From Deltaproteobacteria bacterium (GTDB lineage: Bacteria; Myxococcota_A; Polyangia; Polyangiales; JADJMO01), in assembly GCA_016182965.1 (NCBI GenBank), contig JACPFM010000040.1, positions 43,833 to 107,832 on the forward strand: 64,000 nucleotides of DNA, read 5' to 3'. The notes under the pieces are model-generated. The model did not search any database. It had not been told where the DNA came from and worked only from the letters and a program-made list of their open reading frames with translations. Below, one piece after another: positions 55,551 to 63,295 of the stretch (position 1 is its first letter; every line of letters begins with the position of its first letter). A program made the translations under genes and the position numbers.

Positions 55551-55612
55551 TTCTGTACGGAGTCCGTGGAGCCGGACGCGAAGCGTCCGAGCGGAGCGGA
55601 CGGAGTACAGAA
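55551..55612. repeat. 62-bp palindromic element, copy 2
   Basis: A second copy with the same terminal repeats (55551-55558 and 55605-55612) and the same nested hairpin, with a few base changes in the arms. It lies 141 bp downstream of copy 1, inside the second unit of the local duplication. Confidence 0.85.
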
Positions 55613-55633
55613 ATGGCAGAAGCCTCGAGGAAC

Positions 55634-55657
55634 GAAAAAGGGCCCGTGAGGGCCCTT
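55634..55657 (-). terminator. Rho-independent terminator of tRNA-Pro
   Basis: AAGGGCCC (55638-55645) pairs with GGGCCCTT (55650-55657) across a 4-nt loop. Read on the minus strand the stem is followed by TTTTTC. It lies about 10 bp beyond the tRNA 3' end. Confidence 0.85.
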
Positions 55658-55667
55658 CTTTCAATAG

Positions 55668-55741
55668 TCGGGGCGAGAGGATTCGAACCTCCGACTCCTC
55701 GGTCCCGAACCGAGTGCGCTACCAGGCTGCGCTACGCCCCG
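55668..55741 (-). tRNA. tRNA-Pro (anticodon CGG)
   Basis: 74 nt with a full cloverleaf. The acceptor stem CGGGGCG/CGCCCCG is perfect, the anticodon stem CTCGG/CCGAG carries loop TTCGGGA with anticodon CGG (complement of 55705-55707), and the T-loop is GGTTCGAATCC. It reads CCG codons, frequent in this genome. The CCA end is not encoded. Confidence 0.95.
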
Positions 55742-55770
55742 AGTCCGTCACTCTTGGTGACGGGGCGCGC

Positions 55771-55799
55771 ACCCTCGCATCCGCACGGTGCCTTGTCAA
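55771..55799 (-). promoter_or_regulatory. Promoter candidate for tRNA-Pro
   Basis: A perfect TTGACA lies on the minus strand (55794-55799), followed after 17 bases by GAGGGT (55771-55776), a poor -10. Start would fall about 25 bases before the tRNA. Confidence 0.4.
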
Positions 55800-55839
55800 C
55801 ACCCTTCCGAACGGCCGATGAGCCCGGCCTCGGGGGCGC

Positions 55840-55868
55840 TTGCACAGCGTCGGTTCCTGTGGCATCTT
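55840..55868 (+). promoter_or_regulatory. Promoter candidate for rpsU
   Basis: TTGCAC (55840-55845), 17 bases, then CATCTT (55863-55868). Both boxes are partial matches to the sigma-70 consensus. The leader would be about 55 nt. Confidence 0.35.
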
Positions 55869-55930
55869 CCCGCCCCCTTTCCGGCCCCCTTTGCGCGGCC
55901 GCGTCACGAAGAACAGGAGATCGATTCCCG

Positions 55931-56161
55931 ATGCCGTCGGAAGCCGTGCAGTGCAAGCCCCTCGAAGTCATCGTCGGTGATCGCGGCGTCGAGCGCGCCA
56001 TCAAGCAGCTCAAGCGCAAGCTCGCCGCCGAGGGCGTCCTCCGTGAGCTCAAGCTCCGCCGGCACCACATGAAGCCGTCGGTCAAGCTCCGCAAGAAGAT
56101 GGCCGAGGCCGCGCGCCGCCGTCGCAAGCGCACGAAGATGGACGCCGGTCCCGCCGTCTGA
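55931..56161 (+). CDS. rpsU: 30S ribosomal protein bS21
   Basis: A 76-residue basic protein of the small subunit, near the anti-Shine-Dalgarno end of 16S rRNA. Family sequence is clear: VERAIKQLKRKLAAEGVLRELKLRRH, then KKMAEAARRRRKRTK. AGGAG at 55916-55920 precedes the ATG by ten bases. It is a single-gene unit with its own terminator. Confidence 0.96.
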   Translation: MPSEAVQCKPLEVIVGDRGVERAIKQLKRKLAAEGVLRELKLRRHHMKPSVKLRKKMAEAARRRRKRTKMDAGPAV

Positions 56162-56181
56162 ATCGACGACGCTTCGCAGAG

Positions 56182-56212
56182 GGCCCGCCGCTCGGTGGGC
56201 CTTCGTGTTTTT
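56182..56212 (+). terminator. Rho-independent terminator of rpsU
   Basis: GGCCCGCC (56182-56189) pairs with GGTGGGCC (56194-56201), one mismatch, followed by TTCGTGTTTTT to 56212. It begins about 20 bp after the rpsU stop. Confidence 0.85.
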
Positions 56213-56230
56213 GTCGCACCGCCGCGACGC

Positions 56231-57184
56231 TCACGTCGTCGCCACCAAGGCGGTCTCGCCGATCGGCTGTCGCCGCGCCCCCCAGCGATCGTGCATCCAG
56301 ATCCAGCGCTCGGGCTCGCGCGCGATCGCGCGCTCGACGTGCTCGGTCATCGCCCGCGTGAGCGACAGGACCTCCTCCTCGGTCGGCCGCGCGCGCTCCG
56401 CCGCGCCGCGCACCTGCTCGACGACGATCCCTTCGCGCGTCGCGAACGCCGCGACCACCGGCGCCCCGGTGCGCAAGGCGAGGCGCGCGGGACCGGTCGG
56501 CGTCCACGCGGGCGCGCCGAAGAAGGGCAGCGGCGCCGCGGCGACGCGCGTGTTCAGATCGACGAGGAACCCGGCGATCTCGTTCGCCCGCAACGCGCGC
56601 AGGAGCGCCCGCGGCGTCCCCGGCGCGTCGCGGTCGAGCGCGCGCACGCCGCGCGATCGACGGAGCGGCGCGTGCAGCAGGTCCTCGAGCCGCGGGTCGT
56701 AGCTCACGCGCACCGGCGTGGTCAGCGGGAAGCCCTCGGCCACGAGCGCGGCGGCGAGCCGCTCCCACGGACCGAGGTGCGCCGTGATCAGCACGACGCC
56801 GCGGCCGCAGGCGCGCGCCGCGTCGAGCACCTCGCGCGCGCCCGGCGCGAACGACAGTCGAACCGGCTCGTCGGCGCGCAAGAGCGCGATGGTGTCGCCC
56901 AGCAACGCGCCGAGCTCGTCGTACGCGCGACGCGCGAGCGCCCGCGCACCGGCCGGCGAGCGCTCGGGGAACGCGCGCGAGACGTTGGCGATCGAGAGCG
57001 CTCGCACACTCGGCGCAAGCACCCATGCCAGGGCGCCGAGCGCGCGACCCACCGCGACGAGCGCGCTCCGCGGCAGGCTCCGTGCGACGGCCAACGCGAC
57101 CACGACGAGCGCGTAGATGACGTCGTTCTTCGCGCGTTGGCCGCGCGACCAGCGGGCGCGCACCTCGGCCACGGCCGCGCTCAC
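56231..57184 (-). CDS. Lipid A biosynthesis lauroyl-type acyltransferase (LpxL/HtrB family)
   Basis: A membrane-bound acyltransferase of outer-membrane lipid synthesis, 317 residues. The HX4E motif is His136-Glu141 (TAHLGPWE), with a conserved FGAPAWTPTGPARLALRTGAPVV downstream. The GTG start at 57184 overlaps the stop of the preceding small lipoprotein gene (GTGA). The N-terminal membrane helix (VIYALVVVALAVARSL) fits. Whether it acts on lipid A or another lipid is unknown. Confidence 0.87.
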   Translation of the reverse strand: MSAAVAEVRARWSRGQRAKNDVIYALVVVALAVARSLPRSALVAVGRALGALAWVLAPSVRALSIANVSRAFPERSPAGARALARRAYDELGALLGDTIALLRADEPVRLSFAPGAREVLDAARACGRGVVLITAHLGPWERLAAALVAEGFPLTTPVRVSYDPRLEDLLHAPLRRSRGVRALDRDAPGTPRALLRALRANEIAGFLVDLNTRVAAAPLPFFGAPAWTPTGPARLALRTGAPVVAAFATREGIVVEQVRGAAERARPTEEEVLSLTRAMTEHVERAIAREPERWIWMHDRWGARRQPIGETALVATT

Positions 57185-57516
57185 GGCGGACACTCGCAGA
57201 ACGCCGCGACGTGGGTTCTCGCCTTGCCTTCGCGGCGTTCTGCGTCTTCGCACGAGGTGGTGCGCGGCGAGCACAGCTGCACGCGCGCCCGCACCATTTT
57301 TGCTAGCCCCGCGCACGCCGCGGCGCAGTCCGAGCCGGCGACGTCGACGATGCGCTCGCCTTCGTCGAGCGCCGCGCGCGCCTTCGGATCGGCGATCGGC
57401 GTGGCGATCACCGACGGCTGCACGGCGGCCGACCGAGGCTTGCCGGCGCCGCAAGCCGTCATCGTCAACGCCAAGGTGAGGACCAGACACCGCATCGCGC
57501 GGTCTCGGAATCGCAT
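57181..57516 (-). CDS. Small Cys-containing lipoprotein
   Basis: A 111-residue product with a signal peptide and lipobox (LTMTAC). The mature part has several Cys (SDCAAACAGLAKM, LCSPRTTSCEDAE, FCECPP) that could form disulfides outside the inner membrane. It overlaps the acyltransferase start by four bases. An internal ATG at 57495 would give a shorter, more typical signal. No family recognised. Confidence 0.72.
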   Translation of the reverse strand: MRFRDRAMRCLVLTLALTMTACGAGKPRSAAVQPSVIATPIADPKARAALDEGERIVDVAGSDCAAACAGLAKMVRARVQLCSPRTTSCEDAERREGKARTHVAAFCECPP

Positions 57517-57755
57517 GCGGGCGATGCGGCGTCGAGCGCTCGGTCGATCCCGTGTCCCAAAGCGATCCGCGAGCGGTCAGCGATGCGGGCGGACGGAATC
57601 GGATGGGTGAATCCCGGAGCAACTTCGCTCGTCCACGGTCCGTCCCCCGAGTACACTGCGCTCGTCGCGTCGGGGAGACCCCCGCTTCTTCACCATCCAC
57701 CCTTACCTCGCGGCCCCGATCGACGTGCGGGTCGGAAATCCCAAGGAGGCTTCGT

Positions 57756-59054
57756 ATGCGGTATCGCAAGCAGATTCGTGCCCTCGGCGCCCTCGGCGCG
57801 CTCGCCGGCGCCATCGCACTTCTTCCGGACTGCTCGGCGGCCGACGCCATCGCCAACGCCGCCCAGGGATGCGACGGCGTCGAGGCGAAGACCCGCGCCT
57901 CCATCGTCGCGTTCAACGAAGCGGCCGCCGCCCTCGAGGCCGCCGCCGCCAAGGTCGCCAAGCAGTGGACCGACGTCTGCAATGCGATCAACGCCGATCT
58001 CGGCCTCGACACGACGCAGACCCAGCCCGACAAGGCGTGCGCCGTCACGGCCGCGCGCATCAGCGCGGCGGCCAAGAAGGGCGTGACGATTTCGCTCGAC
58101 GTCGCCTACGAGTGCAAGGTCGACGCCTCCCTCCAGGCGAAGTGCGACGCGAACTGCTACGCCGCGGCGAGCTGCGACGTCGAGGCCAAGTGCGAGCCGG
58201 GCAAGCTCGCGGTCGAGTGCAACGGCTCCTGCTCGGGCAGCTGCGCGGTCACCGCGCCCGATTTCGCGTGCACCGGCGCCTGCGAGGGCAGCTGCACCGT
58301 CGACGTCAGCGCGGCGTGCTCCGCGACCTGCGAGGGCTCCTGCGAGGGCAAGTGGGAAGGCAGCTGCGACGCCGGCTGCTCGCTCAACTTCTCCGGTAGC
58401 TGCGGCGGCGTGTGCGACGGCAAGTGCGACGGCACCGCCACCACCGCGGGCGGCAGCGCCGGCAACTGCAAGGGCAAGTGCGAGGGCAAGTGCTCGGCGA
58501 CCGCCAGCGGCTCCTGCGACGCGACCTGCTCGGCCGCGTTCCGCGGCACCTGCACCGGCACCTGCAAGGGCGGCTGCGTGACGAAGAACAACTCCTCGTG
58601 CACCGGCAAGTGCGACGGCACCTGCACCTACACCCCGGGCAGCGCGACCTGCAGCGGCACCTGCCGTGGCACGTGCTCGGCCGAGGTCGCGCCGCCGCGC
58701 TGCGAAGGCAAGCTCGACTGCCAGGTCGACGCGAACTGCTCCGCGTCGTGCGAGTCCAAGGCCGAGGCCTCCGCGACCTGCGGCGGCTACGCGAACTGGG
58801 TCGTCGACGGCGACGCCGCGCTCTACGCCGCGCTCAAGAAGAACGCGCCGGCGCTCGGCGCCGCGGTCAACGGCACGCTGCAGATCTCCGGCAAGGCCGT
58901 CGATGCGGTCATCGCGTTCGGCAAGTCGCTCGACGCGTCGGCGGCTGCCGCGATCTGCGCCGCGGGCGGCATCAAGGCCAGCGTGGCCGCGAGCGCGAAC
59001 ATCTCGGTGTCGGTCAGCGCCAGCGCGAGCATCTCCGGCTCGACGAAGGGCTGA
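57756..59054 (+). CDS. Extremely Cys-rich secreted repeat protein
   Basis: A 432-residue protein with a basic signal peptide (MRYRKQIRALGALGALAGAIALL) and AAGGAGG upstream. I count 43 Cys, of which 37 lie between residues about 128 and 341 in irregular CxGxC, CEGSC, CDGKCDG and CTGTC repeats rich in Gly, Ser, Thr and Lys. The flanking N- and C-terminal parts are Ala-rich helices. Such density suggests heavy disulfide bonding in a coat, fibre or metal-binding layer. LPDC near residue 26 is a poor lipobox. Function unknown. Confidence 0.85.
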   Translation: MRYRKQIRALGALGALAGAIALLPDCSAADAIANAAQGCDGVEAKTRASIVAFNEAAAALEAAAAKVAKQWTDVCNAINADLGLDTTQTQPDKACAVTAARISAAAKKGVTISLDVAYECKVDASLQAKCDANCYAAASCDVEAKCEPGKLAVECNGSCSGSCAVTAPDFACTGACEGSCTVDVSAACSATCEGSCEGKWEGSCDAGCSLNFSGSCGGVCDGKCDGTATTAGGSAGNCKGKCEGKCSATASGSCDATCSAAFRGTCTGTCKGGCVTKNNSSCTGKCDGTCTYTPGSATCSGTCRGTCSAEVAPPRCEGKLDCQVDANCSASCESKAEASATCGGYANWVVDGDAALYAALKKNAPALGAAVNGTLQISGKAVDAVIAFGKSLDASAAAAICAAGGIKASVAASANISVSVSASASISGSTKG

Positions 59055-59070
59055 TCGGTCGCGTCACGAG

Positions 59071-59102
59071 GACGGCGCCTTCCCGCGAGGGAGGGCGCCG
59101 TC
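59071..59102. terminator. Strong bidirectional hairpin
   Basis: GACGGCGCC (59071-59079) pairs with GGCGCCGTC (59094-59102); the loop itself pairs (TCCC/GGGA), giving a stem of about 13 bp. It sits 16 bp past the Cys-rich gene and before the end of the convergent TerB-like gene. The T-run is weak. Confidence 0.7.
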
Positions 59103-59132
59103 GTCCATTTCAGCGTCGAGGACGCTGCACGC

Positions 59133-59537
59133 TCAGTCGAGCAGCTGCAGGTACTTCTTCGCGCGCTCGGTGCTCGCCGCGTCGATCGAGCGCTTCTCCT
59201 CGTCGCTCAGCCGCAGGTGCTTGGCGAGCTCGTCGAGGAACTCGCGCTCCTTCTCGTGCTGCGAGCCGTCGACCCACGTGAGCAGCACGGCGTGCGAGAA
59301 GAGGATGCGGCGATCGTCGGCGGAGAGGTCCTTCAGAGGGATGTCGTCGATCTTGCGCGGCGTCTTCGCGTAGGTGCGGAGATCGTTCGCCTCGGTTTCG
59401 GTCGCGCCGAACGCGGCCAGGAGGCCGTCCAGCGCCTGCGCCTCGGCGTCGGCAAACTCGCCGTCGGCCCAAGCCACGGCGACGAGACCCTTCAGGATGG
59501 CGGCGTTCTGCTCGTGCATACCTCGTGCGTATCGCAT
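59133..59537 (-). CDS. TerB-like protein
   Basis: A 134-residue helical acidic protein with the TerB pattern: LVAVAWADGEFADAEAQALDGLLAAFG, and later LLTWVDGSQHEKEREFLDELAKHL, each with an acidic helix pair like those that bind metal in TerB. Linked to tellurite and stress responses in other bacteria; here it stands alone. A second ATG at 59519 is possible. Confidence 0.82.
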   Translation of the reverse strand: MRYARGMHEQNAAILKGLVAVAWADGEFADAEAQALDGLLAAFGATETEANDLRTYAKTPRKIDDIPLKDLSADDRRILFSHAVLLTWVDGSQHEKEREFLDELAKHLRLSDEEKRSIDAASTERAKKYLQLLD

Positions 59538-59603
59538 GAGGCGGCGACGCGGAAGGGGGTGCCGCGTCCTTGCTTGCGGCGTCGGGTCACGGCAGCTGGA
59601 CGT

Positions 59604-60653
59604 TCACGGCATCTGCGGTGCCGCCGCGCGCAGCAGCCGGCGCAGCCGCGGGTCGAGCGCGTCGAGCGGCGGCGCGCCCGAGAGCAGACGCTCGAACGGC
59701 CCGGTGGCCGAGAGCGTCATCCAGAAGAGGACGGGGCCGGAGACCCGGCGCGTGCGCGCCTCCTCGACGGCCGCTGCGAAGGTCTTCGCCGTGTAGGTCG
59801 GGTCGAGGGTCAGGCCGTCGCGCGCCGCCAGCATGGTCGCCGCCTCGCCCTCCGGCGTCGGGCTCCCATAACCGTGGCCGAGGTAGGCGCGCACCACGCG
59901 CAGCGACTGCGACAGGCGGGTGATCGCCGCCCGCGTCAGCGGCGCCTTCATGCGGCGACGGATCGCGAGCGCCAGCGACAGGGTGTGCGCCGCCGATCCG
60001 AACGGCGGATCGACCACCTGCACGGCCACGAGCTCCACCGGCGGCGCGCCGCCGGACCCGACGAGCAGCCCCGCCTGTTCGAGGCCGACGAGCAGCCCCG
60101 CGGCGGTGCCGCCGCTGCCGAGGGCGACGACGACGGAGGCCGGGCGCGGCAGCTCGCCGCGCGCGATTTGCTCGGCGAGCTCGAGGCCGGCGTCGACGAA
60201 GCCGAGCGAGCCCGTCACCGACGACCCGCCCGGCGGGATGAGGTACGCGCCTCGCCGCATGCGGCGCGCGACCGCGAGCGGGACGGCCGCGAACGAGCCG
60301 ACCGGGTAGGCGGTGTAGCCGAGCGTCGCGCCGACGCGCGCGACCTTCTCGGCGTGCGGCGTGTCGGTTTGTGGCGCGAGGATCGCGTCGACCTCGAAGC
60401 CCTCGGCGCGACCGAAGATGGCGGTGGCGAGGACGTGGTGGCTGCCGATGGCGCCGATGGTGACCACGCGCCGGGCCCCGCGCGCCTTCGCCTCTTCGAG
60501 CAGACGCTCGAGCTTGCGGACCTTGTTGCCGCCGTACACGTCGCTGGTGAGGTCGTCGCGCTTGGCCAGCAGCGCGCCGCGCGGCAGCCCGGCGGCTGCC
60601 GCTGCGTGCGTGAGCTCGGTGACGGGCGTCGGGTAGCGGCCGAGGTGCGGCAC
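59604..60653 (-). CDS. PLP-dependent D-cysteine desulfhydrase / ACC deaminase family enzyme
   Basis: A 349-residue fold-type II PLP enzyme. The cofactor Lys44 is in YGGNKVRKLE, preceded by AKRDDLTSDV, and the phosphate loop is near VVALGSGGTAAGLLVGLE. Family members break D-cysteine to pyruvate, H2S and ammonia, or act on 1-aminocyclopropane-1-carboxylate; the two cannot be told apart here. Cytoplasmic. Divergent from hisG. Confidence 0.85.
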   Translation of the reverse strand: MPHLGRYPTPVTELTHAAAAAGLPRGALLAKRDDLTSDVYGGNKVRKLERLLEEAKARGARRVVTIGAIGSHHVLATAIFGRAEGFEVDAILAPQTDTPHAEKVARVGATLGYTAYPVGSFAAVPLAVARRMRRGAYLIPPGGSSVTGSLGFVDAGLELAEQIARGELPRPASVVVALGSGGTAAGLLVGLEQAGLLVGSGGAPPVELVAVQVVDPPFGSAAHTLSLALAIRRRMKAPLTRAAITRLSQSLRVVRAYLGHGYGSPTPEGEAATMLAARDGLTLDPTYTAKTFAAAVEEARTRRVSGPVLFWMTLSATGPFERLLSGAPPLDALDPRLRRLLRAAAPQMP

Positions 60654-60713
60654 TGCCCGGGGATGCTACCAAACGTCGCGACCGCGCGCGCCGCTCGTGG
60701 TACACGCGCGATC

Positions 60714-61340
60714 GTGACGCGGCCGATCACCATCGCGGTCCCCAAGGGGCGCGTGCTCAAGGCGCTGGTCCCCGTGCTCGCGCGGCTCGGCATCGACTCC
60801 ACCGCCGTCCTCGGCGACGGCGACGATCGCCGCCTGATCCGCGATCTCCCGCAGATCGGCTGGCGGTTGCTCCTGCTCAAGCCCGACGACGTGCCCACCT
60901 ACGTCGAGTACGGCGCGGCCGATCTCGGCGTGTGCGGCCGCGACGTACTCCTCGAGCGGGGCTTCGATCTGTACCAGCCCGTCGATCTCGGCATCGGCAA
61001 GTGCCGCATGGTCGTCGCGATGCGCACCTCGGTCACCACGCTGCCCGATCCGCCGCGCATCGCCACCAAGTACCCCCGCATCGCCTCCGCCCACTTCGCG
61101 AGCCGCGGCGTGCAGGCCGAGGTCGTCTTCGTGCAAGGCTCCGTCGAGCTCGCGCCGCTCACCGGCCTCGCCGACGCGATCGTCGATCTCGTCGAGACGG
61201 GCGAGACGCTACGCCAGAACGATCTCGAGGTGCGCGAGGTCGTGGCCGAGATCTCCAGCGTCCTGGTGGCCAACCGCGCCGCCTTCAAGCTGCTCGGCGC
61301 GCGCGCGACCGAGGTCGTCGACGCGTTCAGAGCGCGCTGA
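60714..61340 (+). CDS. hisG: ATP phosphoribosyltransferase, short form
   Basis: HisG carries out the first step of histidine synthesis. The 208-residue product is the short form, which needs the HisZ regulatory subunit. Motifs include IAVPKGRVLKALVPVL, EYGAADLGVCGRDVLLE and the PRPP loop LAPLTGLADAIVDLVETGETLR. The start is a GTG. No other his gene or hisZ is in the window. The 3' end overlaps pcp by 14 bp, tail to tail. Confidence 0.94.
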   Translation: MTRPITIAVPKGRVLKALVPVLARLGIDSTAVLGDGDDRRLIRDLPQIGWRLLLLKPDDVPTYVEYGAADLGVCGRDVLLERGFDLYQPVDLGIGKCRMVVAMRTSVTTLPDPPRIATKYPRIASAHFASRGVQAEVVFVQGSVELAPLTGLADAIVDLVETGETLRQNDLEVREVVAEISSVLVANRAAFKLLGARATEVVDAFRAR

Positions 61341-61893
61341 GGGCAGCCTCGACCGCCGCCACGTGCTCGTCGAACGCGCGCTCGCAGCGCGGCGGCGCGT
61401 GCGTGTGGCGATCGGCGGGCAGGTGGAGGAACCCCGCGCGGGTGCTCGTCTCGCGCAAGTGGAAGAGCGTCGCGTACAGCAGGTGGTTGCACACGTACGC
61501 CCCGGCGGAGCCCGAGAGCCGCGCGGCGAGCCCCGCGGAGGCGAGGGCGCCCTGCACGCGCGCGACGTCGATCGTCACCGGCAGCACCTCGGGCCCGCCA
61601 TCGACGATCGGCCCGCGCCGCTGCGCCCCGTCGACGTCGGCGATGCGCGCCTCGTCGCGGTTCCTGCCCTGCGTCTCGACGTGCACGGCCTGGGCGGACT
61701 CCGCGACCCCCAGCATCAGGACGACGTCGAACTCGTCGGCGCCGAGCGCTTCGCGCATGCCGCGGGCCGCGCGCGCGAAGGACGTCGGGAGCGCCAACGT
61801 GACCACCCGAGGCGCGAAGTGCCGCGCCAAGCGCTCGCTCGGGTTCGACGCGACGTCGCCGAACGGTCCGAAGCCGGTCAAGAGGACGCGCAC
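61327..61893 (-). CDS. pcp: Pyroglutamyl-peptidase I
   Basis: A cysteine peptidase that removes N-terminal pyroglutamate. The 188-residue product begins with LLTGFGPFGDVASNPS. Catalytic residues expected are a Glu in HVETQGRNRDEARIAD, Cys135 in GAYVCNHLLY and His157 in GFLHLPAD. Slightly shorter than the usual 200-215 residues. Cytoplasmic. Convergent with hisG. Confidence 0.9.
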   Translation of the reverse strand: MRVLLTGFGPFGDVASNPSERLARHFAPRVVTLALPTSFARAARGMREALGADEFDVVLMLGVAESAQAVHVETQGRNRDEARIADVDGAQRRGPIVDGGPEVLPVTIDVARVQGALASAGLAARLSGSAGAYVCNHLLYATLFHLRETSTRAGFLHLPADRHTHAPPRCERAFDEHVAAVEAALSAL

Positions 61894-61901
61894 GTCGCGG
61901 C

Positions 61902-63257
61902 CTAGACGAGGACGTAGTCGTCGGCGCTGGTGGCCTCTTGCGCGATGACGCTGGTGGTCTCCTCGTCGCGCTTGACCGCGAGCTCGTAGAGCTGCGCGAG
62001 GAGCGACGGGTGCGCCCGGAGGACCTCCTGGAACACCGACCCCGCGAGGTGCAGCGTGACCGTCGGGTGCACCGCGACGACGTTCGCGTTGGCGGCGCGA
62101 CGGAGGATCATGGCGACCTCACCGACGACGTCGCCGGCGCCGAGCGACGCGATGACCAGCCGCTCGCCGGCCTCCTCGGCGATCACCTCGACCTTGCCGG
62201 ACGCGATGAGGTGCAGGCCGGAGTGCGTCTCGCCCTTGCGGATGAGCATCTCGCCCTCCTCGAAGGTGCGGGTCTCGAAGCGCGAGACCAGATCGCCGCG
62301 CTCGGCCGGATCGACCGCGCCGAGGATGGGCGAGGTGCGCACGAGGTTCTGCAGCATGCGCTCGCGGCAGAAGGTCGCGAGCTGCTCACCGACCTCGGGC
62401 GCGCGGGCGGCGACCGCCTCGAGCGCCTCGACCGGCGCGGCGAGCACCAGCGACGGACGCGTGGCCACGACGCTCGCCGCGCGCGGGGAGCGCGAGACCA
62501 GGGCCATCTCGCCGAAGACCTGGCCGTTCTGCAGTCGCGCGAGCACCACCGGCTCGCCCTCGGAGCCCGTGCGGCGCACCTCGAGATCGCCGCGGGCGAC
62601 GATGAACGCCTCGGTGCCGGGCGAGCCCTCCTCGATGAGCATGCCTCCGGCCGGGGCCACGCGCACCTCGAACGCCTCGATGAGCAGGCGGAGCCCCTTG
62701 CGCGACAGCTCGGAGAAGAGCGGGAGGCGCGGCACCATCGGCGAGGGCGACGAGTCGCGCATGGCCTCGCGCATCGGCGCGACGGCCTGCCGGAGGATCT
62801 CGACGGCCTTGTTGAGGAGCGCCGGCCCCATGATCAACGACGACAGCGGCTGCAGATCGCCGCCCTTGGGCGGCGGAGGCGGGGCGACGTGGCCGTCCTC
62901 GTCGAGGCGCTCGGAGCGCGCATGGAACGCGTCGGCGACCGCGTCGAAGCTCTTCGCGGCGTCGACCCCGAGCTTCTTCAGCGCGACGCAGGCCGCGACC
63001 GCGAGCGGCAGGAGGCCGGCGTCGATGGCGCGCGCGACGCAGATCTCGAGGCCCTCGCGCGCCGGCTCCCTGCGGCCGAGCTCGGCCAGGAGCTCCGCCA
63101 CCAGGAGCAGCGCCGAGGGAAGCTCGGGCTCCGCTTGCAGCGCGGCGGCCGCCCACCGGAGCGCCGTCTCGGTCTCGCCGGCCAGGCGCAGCGTGAGCGC
63201 GCGATCGATCGGCGTTTCACCGGCGTGCAGGCCCGGCAGCGCAGGAGGAGAGGACAT
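61902..63257 (-). CDS. Protein with helical N-terminus and two cyclic-nucleotide-binding domains
   Basis: A 451-residue protein. Residues 15-110 are TPR-like helices. Two cNMP domains follow: the first at about 180-300 (GQVFGEMALVSRSPRAASVVA), the second at about 310-430 (GDVVGEVAMILRRAANANVVAV). The first has a near-complete phosphate-binding cassette (FGE-AL-PR-A); the second lacks the Arg-Ala pairing at its end and may not bind ligand. There is no DNA-binding or kinase domain, so it is probably an adaptor. The next gene upstream is rimK-like. Confidence 0.87.
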   Translation of the reverse strand: MSSPPALPGLHAGETPIDRALTLRLAGETETALRWAAAALQAEPELPSALLLVAELLAELGRREPAREGLEICVARAIDAGLLPLAVAACVALKKLGVDAAKSFDAVADAFHARSERLDEDGHVAPPPPPKGGDLQPLSSLIMGPALLNKAVEILRQAVAPMREAMRDSSPSPMVPRLPLFSELSRKGLRLLIEAFEVRVAPAGGMLIEEGSPGTEAFIVARGDLEVRRTGSEGEPVVLARLQNGQVFGEMALVSRSPRAASVVATRPSLVLAAPVEALEAVAARAPEVGEQLATFCRERMLQNLVRTSPILGAVDPAERGDLVSRFETRTFEEGEMLIRKGETHSGLHLIASGKVEVIAEEAGERLVIASLGAGDVVGEVAMILRRAANANVVAVHPTVTLHLAGSVFQEVLRAHPSLLAQLYELAVKRDEETTSVIAQEATSADDYVLV

Positions 63258-63295
63258 GGCGGCGCAAGGCTATCACGCAACGCGGGAGGGAAAAC

